DNA from: Corynebacterium comes
Lineage (GTDB): Bacteria > Actinomycetota > Actinomycetes > Mycobacteriales > Mycobacteriaceae
NCBI RefSeq assembly: GCF_009734405.1
Contig: NZ_CP046453.1
Span: 310,001 to 374,000, forward strand
Direction: 5' to 3'
DNA length: 64,000 nucleotides
Shown: positions 17,550 to 29,425 of the stretch, piece by piece
How the letters are laid out: each line of letters opens with the position of its first letter
Numbering within the stretch: the stretch's first letter is position 1
Notes under the pieces: model-generated
Seen by the model: only the letters and a program-made list of their open reading frames with translations
What the model was told of the DNA's origin: nothing
Database searches by the model: none
Position numbers and translations under genes: made by a program

Positions 17550-17555
17550 TACGCT
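17550..17555 (+). promoter_or_regulatory. -10 box of the formaldehyde dehydrogenase gene
   Basis: TACGCT lies 42 nt before GTG 17598, leaving a short leader that carries GAGGAG as ribosome site. Confidence 0.4.
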
Positions 17556-17597
17556 CGGGACCACCGAGACAACCACCAACGTGAGGAGACCACTCAA

Positions 17598-18691
17598 GTG
17601 AGTACCACCGTCACCGGCATCATCGCCCGCAGCAAGGGAGCGCCGGTCGAGCAGACCGAGATCGTCATTCCGGATCCGGGCCCCAACGACGTCATCGTCA
17701 CGGTCCAGTCCACCGGTGTGTGCCACACCGACCTGGCCTACCGCGACGGCGACATCAACGATGAGTTCCCGTTCCTGCTGGGCCACGAGTCAGCCGGCGT
17801 CGTCGAGCAGATCGGCGAGGCCGTCACCCACGTCGAGGTCGGCGACTTCGTCGTCCTCAACTGGCGTGCGGTGTGCGGCGAGTGCCGCGCCTGCAAGAAG
17901 GGTGACACGAAGAACTGCTTCAACACCCACAATGCGTCCAAGAAGATGACGCTCACCGACGGCACGGAGCTGACCCCGGCCCTGGGGATCGGCTCCTTCG
18001 CCGAGAAGACCCTCGTCCACGAGGGCCAGTGCACGAAGGTCAACCCCGAAGCGGACCCGGCCGCCGTCGGCCTGCTGGGCTGCGGCATCATGGCCGGCCT
18101 CGGCGCCGCCGTGAACACCGGGGACATCCAGCTCGGCGAGTCCGTGGCCGTCTTCGGCCTCGGCGGCGTGGGCATGGCGGCGGTCGCCGGCGCCCGGCTG
18201 GCCGGTGCAGCGACGATCATCGCCGTCGACCTGGACGAGCGCAAGACCGAGCAGGCCAGGGAGTTCGGTGCGACGCACACCATCGTGTCCAAGGGCGTGG
18301 ACGAGGACGGGGTCATCGAGGCGGTCCGCGAGCTGACCGGTGGTTTCGGCACCGACGTCACCATCGACGCCGTGGGCATCATGCCCACCTGGCGTCAGGC
18401 CTTCTACTCCCGTGATCACGCCGGCCGCATGGTGATGGTGGGCGTGCCCAACCTGACCTCGCGTATCGACATCCCCGCCATCGATTTCTACGGTCGCGGC
18501 GGTTCCCTGAAGCCTGCCTGGTACGGCGACTGCCTGCCGGAGCGTGATTTCCCGGCCTACACCCAGCTCTTCGCCAACGGTCAGTTCCCGCTGGACAAGT
18601 TCGTCTCCGAGCGCATCGGCCTCGGTGAGGTCGAGGAGGCCTTCGCCACCATGAAGCGCGGCGACGTCCTGCGATCGGTGGTGGTCCTCTG

Positions 18692-18692
<1 letters not shown>
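17598..18692 (+). CDS. adhE: S-(hydroxymethyl)mycothiol dehydrogenase
   Basis: This 364-residue zinc-dependent dehydrogenase of the class III type has GVCHTD and GHESAG (catalytic zinc), four clustered cysteines [15 protein letters not shown] (structural zinc) and the Rossmann motif GLGGVG. It closely resembles the mycothiol-dependent formaldehyde dehydrogenase of C. glutamicum (adhE), which oxidises S-hydroxymethylmycothiol to the S-formyl form with NAD+. Start GTG 17598 has GAGGAG upstream. Its stop overlaps the next ATG by 1 nt, so the hydrolase downstream belongs to the same pathway and operon. Confidence 0.9.
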
Positions 18693-20322
<1,630 letters not shown>

Positions 20323-20405
20323 TCGCGGTATTTGCCCCGGGGGCACTGTGTTTTCCCAGCTCAGCTGTGAGTGGTGTGGTCGATTGGGGCTAAAGGGCGC
20401 GCGGG

Positions 20406-20780
20406 CTATCGCCCGGCGCGGTCTCCCTCGGCGTCGGAAAGCACAGGGAGCACCGGACTCTGCAGGGCGACGGCGCGTGCGAGGCGGGCGTAGCGCAGCT
20501 CCTGCTCGCGGAAGCGGATCCACGTGGACATCGTGGTGAACAGGAACGCGACCACCAGGACGTAGAGCAGCAGGTCAGTGCCACGGTCGACGCCGAGCCA
20601 GTTGGCCAGGACGGTCAGATCGTCGGGACGCAGGACGGCCCACACGGCGGCGACGATGAAGAGCACGAAACCGAGCTTCACCCCGGCCTTGGCCCGTGCC
20701 TTACGGCGGTTGGTCAGGAAGTAGAACGCGAGCACCAGGGTGGCGGCGAGCAGCAGTAACTGCACGAGGGTTGCGATCAT
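20406..20780 (-). CDS. DUF2304 membrane protein
   Basis: The 124-residue protein has three membrane segments (MIATLVQLLLLAATLVLAFY, then a second near residue 37 and a third around residue 70) and ends in a charged cytoplasmic tail with RFREQELRYARLARAVA, which is typical of DUF2304 proteins. These small proteins are usually encoded beside a GT2 glycosyltransferase, as here: the ATG follows the stop of that gene by 2 nt. A role as membrane partner of the transferase is inferred. Confidence 0.82.
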   Translation of the reverse strand: MIATLVQLLLLAATLVLAFYFLTNRRKARAKAGVKLGFVLFIVAAVWAVLRPDDLTVLANWLGVDRGTDLLLYVLVVAFLFTTMSTWIRFREQELRYARLARAVALQSPVLPVLSDAEGDRAGR

Positions 20781-20782
20781 GG

Positions 20783-21493
20783 TCAGAGCCTCCTGGCCAG
20801 AAGTCCGTCGGCGAGGATGTTCACGCCGTTGATGAGCGACTGGCCCTTGCTCATCGAGTATTCGGTGTAGAGGATGTCCACCGGCTCCTCCGAAACACGC
20901 CAACCGTTGTCGGCGATCATGCCGACGATCTCGGAGGCGTGCGACATGCCGTTCATGCGGATGTTCATCGCGTCGGCGACCTTCCTGTTGAAGACACGCA
21001 GACCGTTGTGGGCGTCGGACAGCCCCAGCTTCCGGGTGGTGGGGGAGAGCAGCACCACGGTCCTGAGCACGAGGCGCTTGATCAGGGGAACCTGGTCGTC
21101 TGCGGCGCGCGGGCGACCGAAGCGGGTGCCCACGATGATGTCCACGGGCTCCTCGCGGAGGCGGCCGAGCATACGGATGACGTCCTTGACCTGGTGCTGG
21201 CCGTCTGCGTCGAAGGTGACGAAGTACTTCGCGCCGGGCTGACTGCGGGCGTACTCCACGCCGGTCTGGATACTGGCGCCCTGGCCGAGGTTCACCGGGT
21301 GATTGACCAGGTGGGCGCCGCCGGCGTGGATGCGGGCTGCGGAGTCGTCGGCCGAACCGTCGTTGACGGCCACGATGTTGGGGAAGGTCTTCCTGGCGTT
21401 CTCGATGACGTCCTGGATGACCGTCGCCTCGTTGTAGCAGGGGATGACCAGCCAGGTGTCCCGGAAATCGGTGTTGTCCATGATGGTCCACAT
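20783..21493 (-). CDS. GT2 glycosyltransferase (polyprenyl-phosphate sugar synthase-like)
   Basis: The 236-residue GT-A enzyme has the nucleotide-binding VIPCYNE, the acidic VNDGS and the metal-binding TFDADGQH. The layout matches dolichyl/polyprenyl-phosphate hexose synthases, which place a sugar on a lipid carrier at the membrane. Two starts are possible, GTG-free ATGs at 21493 and 21481; the second gives the shorter, more usual N-terminus MDNTDF. It lies between another GT2 gene and a DUF2304 gene in one apparent operon. Confidence 0.83.
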   Translation of the reverse strand: MWTIMDNTDFRDTWLVIPCYNEATVIQDVIENARKTFPNIVAVNDGSADDSAARIHAGGAHLVNHPVNLGQGASIQTGVEYARSQPGAKYFVTFDADGQHQVKDVIRMLGRLREEPVDIIVGTRFGRPRAADDQVPLIKRLVLRTVVLLSPTTRKLGLSDAHNGLRVFNRKVADAMNIRMNGMSHASEIVGMIADNGWRVSEEPVDILYTEYSMSKGQSLINGVNILADGLLARRL

Positions 21494-21510
21494 GGTATCC
21501 CGACAGGGAC

Positions 21511-22326
21511 CTATCGGTGGAACAACCTGCCGTAGGCGACGGCGAGGAGGCCCGTCGGCAGCAGGCGGTAGGCCGTCCGCACCGCAAGGTTCGCCCAGGA
21601 ACGGGGGCGGGAGACCAGCCCGTAGGAGACGAGGTTGCGCTGCATCTGCCGTTCGGCGGTGAACATGCCCTTGCCCGTCCTGCGCTGGAACTGGGCCGGG
21701 GAAGTGCGGAAATACGTCAATGGCTCGGGCAGGTTGTGGAAGCGGGCGCCGGTGGACAGCAGCCGTGCGTAGAGGTCATAGTCCTCCATATGGTGGACGT
21801 CGCGGTAACCCCCGGCCTTCTCCACGGCGGCGACCCTCATCATCACCGAGGGGTTGTTCACGGGTGAGTTGATGCGCGCGTAACGGGCGATCTCGTCATG
21901 GGTCTGTGGCAGGGAGCGCACGGCGACGATCTCGGCCGGGTCGTCGTGGAACTCGGCGAGAGACGTGCCGAGCACGTCGGTGTCGGGGTGCCGCGTGAAC
22001 CAGTCGAGCTGGGTGGCGAAGCGCTCGGGGAAGGCGATGTCGTCAGCGTCGAGGCGTGCGACGAGTTCCGTGGACACGTTCGCCATGCCGGCCGCCGACG
22101 CCCGCCCGGAGCCGACGTTGCGGGCCAGCACCACGGTCCGTGCCTCGGGGTGTGTGGAGACGAAGCCGTCGATCACCTGGCGCAGCTGCGCACCCACGGG
22201 ACCATCTTCGACGATGACGACCTCATCGGCGGGGCGGGTCTGGCGGGCCAGGGACTCGAGGGCCTGAGTCAGTTCGGCGGCGTCAATACGGTGGTAGACG
22301 GTCACCAGCGCGGTGAGATTCAACAT
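21511..22326 (-). CDS. GT2 glycosyltransferase
   Basis: This 271-residue family 2 glycosyltransferase has LVTVYHR at the N-terminus, VIVEDGP, and the metal-binding DADDIAF. The MEDYDLYARLL segment is the usual acceptor/catalytic ED motif of the family. It has no membrane segment. It sits just after rmlA, so rhamnosyl transfer or another envelope glycan step is plausible; the donor sugar cannot be read. A -10 box overlaps the rmlA stop codon, so it can be expressed from its own start. Confidence 0.85.
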   Translation of the reverse strand: MLNLTALVTVYHRIDAAELTQALESLARQTRPADEVVIVEDGPVGAQLRQVIDGFVSTHPEARTVVLARNVGSGRASAAGMANVSTELVARLDADDIAFPERFATQLDWFTRHPDTDVLGTSLAEFHDDPAEIVAVRSLPQTHDEIARYARINSPVNNPSVMMRVAAVEKAGGYRDVHHMEDYDLYARLLSTGARFHNLPEPLTYFRTSPAQFQRRTGKGMFTAERQMQRNLVSYGLVSRPRSWANLAVRTAYRLLPTGLLAVAYGRLFHR

Positions 22327-22334
22327 GTTCCCGT

Positions 22335-22340
22335 ACCCTA
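22335..22340 (-). promoter_or_regulatory. -10 box overlapping the rmlA stop codon
   Basis: On the minus strand TAGGGT, whose first three bases are the rmlA stop TAG, lies 8 nt before ATG 22326. This indicates a leaderless start for the GT2 gene. Confidence 0.45.
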
Positions 22341-23204
22341 CCGGTCCCGCGCGACATTGAGCAGGTACTCACCGTAGCCGGACTTCAGCAGCGGCTGCGC
22401 CAGGGCCTCGAGTGCGGCGGCGTTGATGAAGCCCTGGTGGTAGGCGGAGACCTCCGGGCTGCCGATGACCTGGCCGGTACGCTTCTGGATCACCTCGACA
22501 TAGGACGCGGCCTCGCTCATCGAGTCGAAGGTGCCGGTGTCCAGCCAGACGTCGCCACGCTGCAGTCGCTGGACATGCAGCTCGCCGAGTGAGAGGTAGG
22601 CCTCGTTGACACTGGTGATCTCCAGCTCCCCGCGCGCGCTGGGCCGGATGCCCCGGGCGATGTCCACCACGCGGTTGTCGTAGAAGTACAGACCGACCAC
22701 TGCGTAGTTCGACTTCGGTGCGGCAGGCTTCTCCTCGATCGAGACGGCCTGGCCGAGGTCATCGAATTCGACGACGCCGTAGCGCTCCGGATCGGAGACC
22801 TCGTAGGCGAACACGACGCCGCCCTGCGGGTTGCGGCAGTCGGCCAGGGAGGTGGAGAACTGGTGCCCCTCGAAGATGTTGTCGCCCAGGACGAGGGCGA
22901 CGTCGTCGTCACCGATGAAGTCCTCGCCGATGAGGAAGGCCTGCGCCAGCCCGTCAGGGGAGGGCTGTTCGGCGTAGTCGATCATCAGGCCCCACTGGGA
23001 GCCGTCGCCGAGGAGACGTCGGAAAGCTCCGGCGTCCTCCGGGGTGGTGATCACCAGGATCTCGCGGATCCCCGCCTGGATCAGCGTCGACAGCGGGTAG
23101 TAGATCATGGGCTTGTCGTAGATCGGCATCAGCTGCTTACTGATGCCCTGCGTGATCGGATACAGCCGGGTCCCGGAACCGCCGGCGAGGATGATGCCCT
23201 TCAT
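22338..23204 (-). CDS. rmlA: Glucose-1-phosphate thymidylyltransferase
   Basis: The 288-residue enzyme starts [18 protein letters not shown], the nucleotidyltransferase signature, followed by [17 protein letters not shown]. It joins glucose-1-phosphate and dTTP to dTDP-glucose, the first step to dTDP-rhamnose, which forms the linker between peptidoglycan and arabinogalactan. Its ATG overlaps the end of rmlCD by 4 nt. Length and motifs are those of complete RmlA proteins. Confidence 0.95.
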   Translation of the reverse strand: MKGIILAGGSGTRLYPITQGISKQLMPIYDKPMIYYPLSTLIQAGIREILVITTPEDAGAFRRLLGDGSQWGLMIDYAEQPSPDGLAQAFLIGEDFIGDDDVALVLGDNIFEGHQFSTSLADCRNPQGGVVFAYEVSDPERYGVVEFDDLGQAVSIEEKPAAPKSNYAVVGLYFYDNRVVDIARGIRPSARGELEITSVNEAYLSLGELHVQRLQRGDVWLDTGTFDSMSEAASYVEVIQKRTGQVIGSPEVSAYHQGFINAAALEALAQPLLKSGYGEYLLNVARDR

Positions 23205-24540
23205 AGAACGTATAGTGCCAGCCCGACGCGCCAGTTCTGCGGCACGAAACCGGTCGCCTCGATCTTGTCGGTGCTCAGCGTGCTTCTCGACGGCCGCGGC
23301 GCGTGCGCCTTCCCCGCGAAGTACTGCTCGCTGCTCACCGGGTGCACCATGTCCGGATCGCGGTGCAGGCCGGTGTACACGGCCATGGCGAGCTCGTCGA
23401 AACCCACCTCGTCGCCGCCACCGGTGAGGTGGTAGATGCCGTACTCCGGTCGGGTGCGCAGCAGATGCACGATGCCCCTGGCCAGGTCCCCGGAGAAGGT
23501 GGGGCGACCCTTCTGGTCATGGACCACCTGCGGCTGGATGTCACGTTCTGCCAGGTCACGCATGGTGTCCACGAAGTTCTTCCCGTCGCCCACGACCCAG
23601 CTGGTGCGCACGATGTAGTGCCTCGGTGCCGTCGCTGCGGCCGCCTCGCCCGCGGCCTTCGAAGCCCCGTACACGCTGAGCGGACCCACCGGATCGTCCT
23701 CGGTGTAGGGGCGGCCGGCGGTGCCGTCGAAGACGTAGTCCGTGGACAGCTGCACCAGGGTGAGGTTGTTTTCCGCGGCGATCCGGGCGAGCTTCGCCGG
23801 ACCCTGGGCGTTGACGGCCCAGGCCGGGGCACGGTCCTCCTCTGCGGCATCGACGGCGGTGTAGGCGGCGGCATTGATGATCGCCGAGTACTGGCGCCAC
23901 GGGCGCTCGGGTGGGTCAGTGATGTCGAACTCATCCCGGTCGACGAACTCCGCCTCCGGCAGGACCTTCCGCAGCGCTCTGCCGACCTGGCCTTCCGCCC
24001 CGGTGACGAGGATGCGGCGCGGGGGGACGGACGGGGCGTCGAGAAGCAGCGGATGGGTACGGTCCTTCTCTGAGACCTCGGTGGGCTCCAGCGGCCAGTC
24101 AATGAGCCCGAGCGAGACATTGACGTAGGCGGCGTCGGGCGACCAGTGGTCGTTGACCAGGTAGAGGTAGGTTGTGGCGTCCTCGAGCGACTGATAGCCG
24201 TTGGCCACCCCGCGCGGCACGAACACCGCCACGTCCCGGGCGATCTCGACGCTCACCGTCCGGCCGTGCGTGGGGGAACCTTCCCGCAGGTCACACCACC
24301 CGCCCTGGACACGGCCGGTACCCACCGTCACCAGCTTGTCCCAGGGTTCCGCATGCAGTCCCCGTGTCGTGCCGGCCTTCGCGTTGAAGGCCACGTTCGA
24401 CTGCACCGGACGGAAATCCGGCAGGCCGAGCGCGGTCATCGTCTCGCGCTGCCACGACTCCCGGAACCAGCCGCGGTTGTCGGCGTGGACGTCGAGATGA
24501 AGCACCATCAGGCCCTCAATGTCGGTGTTCTCAATGTGCA

Positions 24541-24541
<1 letters not shown>
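23201..24541 (-). CDS. rmlCD: Fused dTDP-4-dehydrorhamnose 3,5-epimerase and reductase
   Basis: The 446-residue protein joins two steps of dTDP-rhamnose synthesis. Residues 1-160 are an RmlC-type cupin with the catalytic histidine in TRGLHAE (His63). From about residue 180 comes an RmlD-type SDR ([24 protein letters not shown]). The same fusion is known from C. glutamicum. ATG 24541 is preceded by AGAGAGG and overlaps the rmlB stop in TAATG, while its own end overlaps rmlA, so the three genes form one coupled operon. Confidence 0.93.
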
Positions 24542-25556
<1,015 letters not shown>

Positions 25557-25606
25557 CGTCGGGGCTGCGGGAACCTTCGCGCCCGCAGGTGGGTCCAACA
25601 GTGGTG

Positions 25607-26668
25607 ATGACTACCCTGCCCACCCCTCTGTCCGAACTCACCGCCCGCTGGGCCGCCCACAACACGATGCTTCCCGACGACCCCCGCCTCCTGACCGCCA
25701 TCCTGCAGAAATACGCACACGCCTCGCCCGGGCATGTCGTGCCGATCGGGGCCCTCCGGCCGGAGAACCTCGCCCGATACGACGCCCAGTTCCACCCCCG
25801 CGGTATCGCCTACCCGGTGGGCGCCGCGCAGCGCGGGATCGCCCACCACCGGGAACGTCCCGGTTCACTGATGGCGGAATGGTCGGCTCTGGCACTGCTC
25901 GGACTCGATGAGTTCTCTTCCGGCGCCGACACGACGATTCTGTGCTCCTCCGACATGCAACTGGCCGCCGACGCGCTGAAAGCCACCGTGCGGCGCCGCA
26001 AGAAGCACCACAAGGCCCGGATACTGCAGGTGGCGGGGACGGTCGTCGCGACCACCGACCACATGCAGACGCTGGCCTCCTGCCTGAGATCGCTGGGCAA
26101 CAGGGAACACGCCTGGGACACGATCGCGTCCCTGGCGCTCGACCAGCAAACCGTGATGTCCGTCCAGCTCATCGACCGTTTCTGCAACGTCTTCGGGTAC
26201 AGGCACGAAGAGATCCGGACAGGGCTGGCCGGCCTGTACTCGGCCCGAAGGCTGGAGAAGCTGCTGGCCTTGAGCTGCCCGGGTGCGGAATCCAGGCCTG
26301 AGACCATCCTCCGGTTGCTGGCGGAGGAAGCGGTGGGTGATCTGGCCTGGGTCAACTTCGAATCTCAGGTCCCCGTGTACACGGACGGCACTATCGGGGA
26401 GCCCGGGGTGATCCGGAAGGAGAGGACCCTGCTCACGGTGTTCGATCAGGCCGACCGGAGGCTGAAGGTGGGGCTGATGCACGACGGCGAACATCACCTC
26501 CAGCGGAGTCAGCGGGACAAGGACGCCGAGATCACCGCAGACCTGACTGCCCTGGGCTGGGGGATGCTGCGGACCTCTGCGGGGATGCTCCGACGGACCG
26601 CCGACACGAAAAGGCGGGTGCGTCAGGCGGTCCTGAGTGCTGCGGGGAAAGGGGAGGCGCCGAAGTGA
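25607..26668 (+). CDS. Hypothetical protein with DUF559/Vsr-like C-terminus
   Basis: The 353-residue protein has no signal peptide or membrane segment. Its C-terminal 60 residues (about 290-345) contain HDGEHHLQRSQRDKDAEI and LGWGMLRTSAG. These resemble the (Y)DGxHH...R...D and LGWxVxRxTA motifs of DUF559-type proteins related to very-short-patch-repair endonucleases, often annotated in actinobacteria with AbiEi-like N-termini. The N-terminal 280 residues are helical and unrecognised. ATG 25607 follows two in-frame GTGs; none has a clear ribosome site. It is divergent from rmlB. A defence or repair role would be speculative. Confidence 0.6.
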   Translation: MTTLPTPLSELTARWAAHNTMLPDDPRLLTAILQKYAHASPGHVVPIGALRPENLARYDAQFHPRGIAYPVGAAQRGIAHHRERPGSLMAEWSALALLGLDEFSSGADTTILCSSDMQLAADALKATVRRRKKHHKARILQVAGTVVATTDHMQTLASCLRSLGNREHAWDTIASLALDQQTVMSVQLIDRFCNVFGYRHEEIRTGLAGLYSARRLEKLLALSCPGAESRPETILRLLAEEAVGDLAWVNFESQVPVYTDGTIGEPGVIRKERTLLTVFDQADRRLKVGLMHDGEHHLQRSQRDKDAEITADLTALGWGMLRTSAGMLRRTADTKRRVRQAVLSAAGKGEAPK

Positions 26669-26761
26669 CTGTATCGGTGATACGTCATGTCAGATTGTGC
26701 GGAGGATCGGAAAGACGACCATGGCAGGGAGGCCCCTTTGTCCGTGGCCTGGGCCTATAAA

Positions 26762-26779
26762 AATACGCGCACTCGTATT
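26762..26779 (-). terminator. Weak terminator of the flippase operon
   Basis: On the minus strand AATACG/CGTATT with a 6-nt loop is followed by TTTATA. The stem overlaps the stop codon. It is short and AT-rich, so confidence is low. Confidence 0.3.
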
Positions 26780-28025
26780 ATGTGACATTTTCCGAGGGCT
26801 CGTCTTTTCGGTCCGCAGTACCAGCCGCAGAAGCCCCCCGCAGCGCCACCGCATGCACGAGACCACCGGCCATCGGGCCCACGACCAGCGCGGTGCACAC
26901 GCCGGCCTCCAGGGACAGGGGAGCCAGCCACAGGATGCCGAAGGCCACCCCTGATGCGACGATCCAGCCGGCGACGTAGGCGCGGTGCAGCTCGGAGGCG
27001 AGCGTGGCAGCGCCGGTGACCATGAGGGATCCCGTGCAGGCGGAGGCGAATGTCAGGACCGCGAGGATCAGGCCGGGCACCTGGAGTCCGTCCTTGAAGA
27101 AGTTCTCCAGAATCCACGGGCCGATGAGCCAGGCCAGTGCCCCGCCGACCACGCCCAGGCCGAGGACCGCGCCGATCGGGGCCGCCAGGGAGCTGTACAG
27201 GTTCGCGCGATGCTCCACAAAGCGCACGATCAGCGCGGACTGGAATCGCTGCAGGGGCACCAGGATCGGTGCGCGCGTCAGGGTGACGGCGTTGATGATG
27301 CCAGCCACGGTCGCCACCGTGCCTGCATCCGGGGTGGAGGTCGTCTGCACGAACACCGGGAAGCCGGTGATCAGGGCTGCGGACGCGCCGGTGGCGAGCA
27401 TCGCGGAGCCGACGCGTCGGGTGAGCACGGACCGGGAGACGTCGACAAGCGTGCGTACCCGGGTCTTCTGCGACACTAGCAACACGAACAACCAGCTCAG
27501 GGCGCCGACGACGGTGATCAGCAGGAAGGCGGGCATACCCCAGCCCAGCTGCCAGGCGAGCATCGCCAGCAGCAGGCGCACGCCGGAGTCGAGGGCGACC
27601 AGTCCGGCGTACTGGCGCCAGAGGCCCATTCCGGAGAGCACGCCGGAGAGGACGGCCTGGAAGGCGTAGGTGAACAGGCCGAAGGCGAGGAACGTGGCCG
27701 CGACCGAGGTCGGGGCGTTTCCGCGCAGGAGCAGCGGCATCCAGAAGAAGCCGATGACCAGTGCCGCAACCAGCACAATGGAGCCGATCGTGGCGGCCAG
27801 GCGCCAGGGGCGACCCGTGCCGGTGCGGCCGGTGTCGCGGGCGGAGGAGACGCCGCGGGTGGTTTCCTGCATGATGCCGTCGAGGAAACCGGTGGCGGCG
27901 AAGAAGAGGCCCCAGTAGGCCTGGAAGGCCGCGAACTCGTCGTTACCCAGGGCCCACGAGGCCACGTAGATGACGACGAAGCCTGACAGTGCCGCGAAAA
28001 CGGTCGCCAGGCTCAGGGCTCTCAT
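26778..28025 (-). CDS. Flippase-like polytopic membrane protein (MOP/Wzx type)
   Basis: The 415-residue protein has about 12 hydrophobic segments arranged as in polysaccharide flippases of the MOP exporter superfamily, starting MRALSLATVFAALSGFVVIY, with short charged loops and a polar tail rich in Asp/Glu/Lys. It would move a lipid-linked glycan across the membrane. ATG 28025 overlaps the peptidase stop in ATGA, so it is coupled to the peptidase gene. The superfamily is inferred from topology and composition, and the substrate is unknown. Confidence 0.65.
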   Translation of the reverse strand: MRALSLATVFAALSGFVVIYVASWALGNDEFAAFQAYWGLFFAATGFLDGIMQETTRGVSSARDTGRTGTGRPWRLAATIGSIVLVAALVIGFFWMPLLLRGNAPTSVAATFLAFGLFTYAFQAVLSGVLSGMGLWRQYAGLVALDSGVRLLLAMLAWQLGWGMPAFLLITVVGALSWLFVLLVSQKTRVRTLVDVSRSVLTRRVGSAMLATGASAALITGFPVFVQTTSTPDAGTVATVAGIINAVTLTRAPILVPLQRFQSALIVRFVEHRANLYSSLAAPIGAVLGLGVVGGALAWLIGPWILENFFKDGLQVPGLILAVLTFASACTGSLMVTGAATLASELHRAYVAGWIVASGVAFGILWLAPLSLEAGVCTALVVGPMAGGLVHAVALRGASAAGTADRKDEPSENVT

Positions 28026-29425
28026 CCGCGGGGTTCCGGGAACCGGGGGAGTTCGGGCTGGTGGAGCCACGCGCGCCAGAGATCCTTGACCTCTTGCTCG
28101 GGGATCTCCAGCGTCGCGGCCTCCAGGAGGACCTCGCGTTTGAGGTCGACCGGCTCGACGACGGAATGGGCACCGGCGGCGACGTAGCGGCGGAGCATGC
28201 GGAAGAAGGGGGCGTCGCCGAGCAGGACGCGCAGGGCGTGGACGGTCAGGGCACCGCGCTTGTACACGCGGTCGTCGAACATGTCGCGGGGGCCCGGGTC
28301 GGAGATGATGAGGTCCTGCGGCTCCGCGGCGAGCTCGTCGTAGTGTTCACGGGCGGAATCGTCGGCGGGGCGGCCGGCGGAGTGCTCGAACCACAGCCAC
28401 TCGGAGTAGCAGGCGAAGCCTTCGTTGAGCCAGATGTCGTTCCACTGCGCCAGGCCGAGGGAGTTGCCGAACCACTGGTGGGACAGCTCGTGGGCGATGA
28501 GGCGCTCCCAGGTGCGGTCGCCCTGGATGTGGTTGGAGCCGAACACGGACAGGCCCTGGGCCTCCAGCGGGATCTCCAGCTCGTCCTCGGTGACGATGAC
28601 GGAGTAGGAGTTGAAGGGGTACGGGCCGAACAGCTCGGTGTAGAGGGCGAGCATGCGGGCCTGGTCCGCGAATTCCTCGCGGGCTGATTCCCTCAGCTCG
28701 GCCGGGACCCAGGCGCGGACGGGAATGTCGCCGGGTGCAGAGAGTCCGAGCTGGATGTATTCGCCGATCTGGACGGTGGCCAGGTAGGAGGCCATGGGGT
28801 GGCCGACCCGGTAGTGCCAGGTGGTGCACGAGCCCGCGGTCTTCTTCGACACCAGGCTGCCGTTGACGGCGACGACGTGGGGGTTGTCGGTGGTGACGAC
28901 GATCTCGTAGAGCGCCTTCTCGTCGGGGGTGTCGTCGCAGGGGAACCAGCTGGGTGCGCCGATGGGCTGTGAGGCGACCAGTGCACCGTTCTCCAGTTCC
29001 TCCCACCCGATGTCGCCCCACGGGGAGCGGATCGGGCGGGGGGTGCCGGCGTAGCGGATGGCCAGGGAGAACTCGGAATCCACCGGGATCTCCTGGGCGA
29101 AGGTGATGCGCAGCTTGCCGCCCGACTGACGGAAGCGGGCGACTTTCACTGTGTGTCCTGCGCTGCCTTGGGCGGTGATGCGGGTGACGCGCATGCTGGG
29201 GGCGAGATCCAGCGTCATGGAGGCGAGGGGCTTCCAGTTGTCCAGGTGCAGCGTCGCGATGCCGCTGAGGTTGTTCGGACCGACCCGGTAGTTGATGTCC
29301 AGGTGGTAGGAGCGGACGTGGAAGCCGAGGTTGAAGTCGATTCCGGTGTAGTCGTCACGCGTGCCGGGAATGGGGGTGGAGCGCAGCCTTCTGTTGTTCA
29401 TGGTGTGGAAGATGTTACCGAGCAC
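28022..29425 (-). CDS. M1-family metallopeptidase
   Basis: This 467-residue zinc aminopeptidase-like protein has HELSHQWFG (HExxH) and, 19 residues on, NEGFA with the third zinc ligand Glu. The GAPSWFPCDD segment lies before the active site. At 467 residues it is a short M1 member without the long C-terminal helical domain of PepN. A GTG at 29425 directly abuts the upstream stop; ATG 29401 is an alternative start. It has no signal peptide, so it is probably cytoplasmic, and it is coupled to a prolyl oligopeptidase gene. Confidence 0.88.
   Translation of the reverse strand: MLGNIFHTMNNRRLRSTPIPGTRDDYTGIDFNLGFHVRSYHLDINYRVGPNNLSGIATLHLDNWKPLASMTLDLAPSMRVTRITAQGSAGHTVKVARFRQSGGKLRITFAQEIPVDSEFSLAIRYAGTPRPIRSPWGDIGWEELENGALVASQPIGAPSWFPCDDTPDEKALYEIVVTTDNPHVVAVNGSLVSKKTAGSCTTWHYRVGHPMASYLATVQIGEYIQLGLSAPGDIPVRAWVPAELRESAREEFADQARMLALYTELFGPYPFNSYSVIVTEDELEIPLEAQGLSVFGSNHIQGDRTWERLIAHELSHQWFGNSLGLAQWNDIWLNEGFACYSEWLWFEHSAGRPADDSAREHYDELAAEPQDLIISDPGPRDMFDDRVYKRGALTVHALRVLLGDAPFFRMLRRYVAAGAHSVVEPVDLKREVLLEAATLEIPEQEVKDLWRAWLHQPELPRFPEPRG

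Noticed and set aside
20334..20346. Short palindrome TGCCCCGGGGGCA between the convergent epimerase and DUF2304 genes as terminator
   Set aside because: The arms are only 6 bp with no loop and the T-rich stretch is several bases away; too weak to call.
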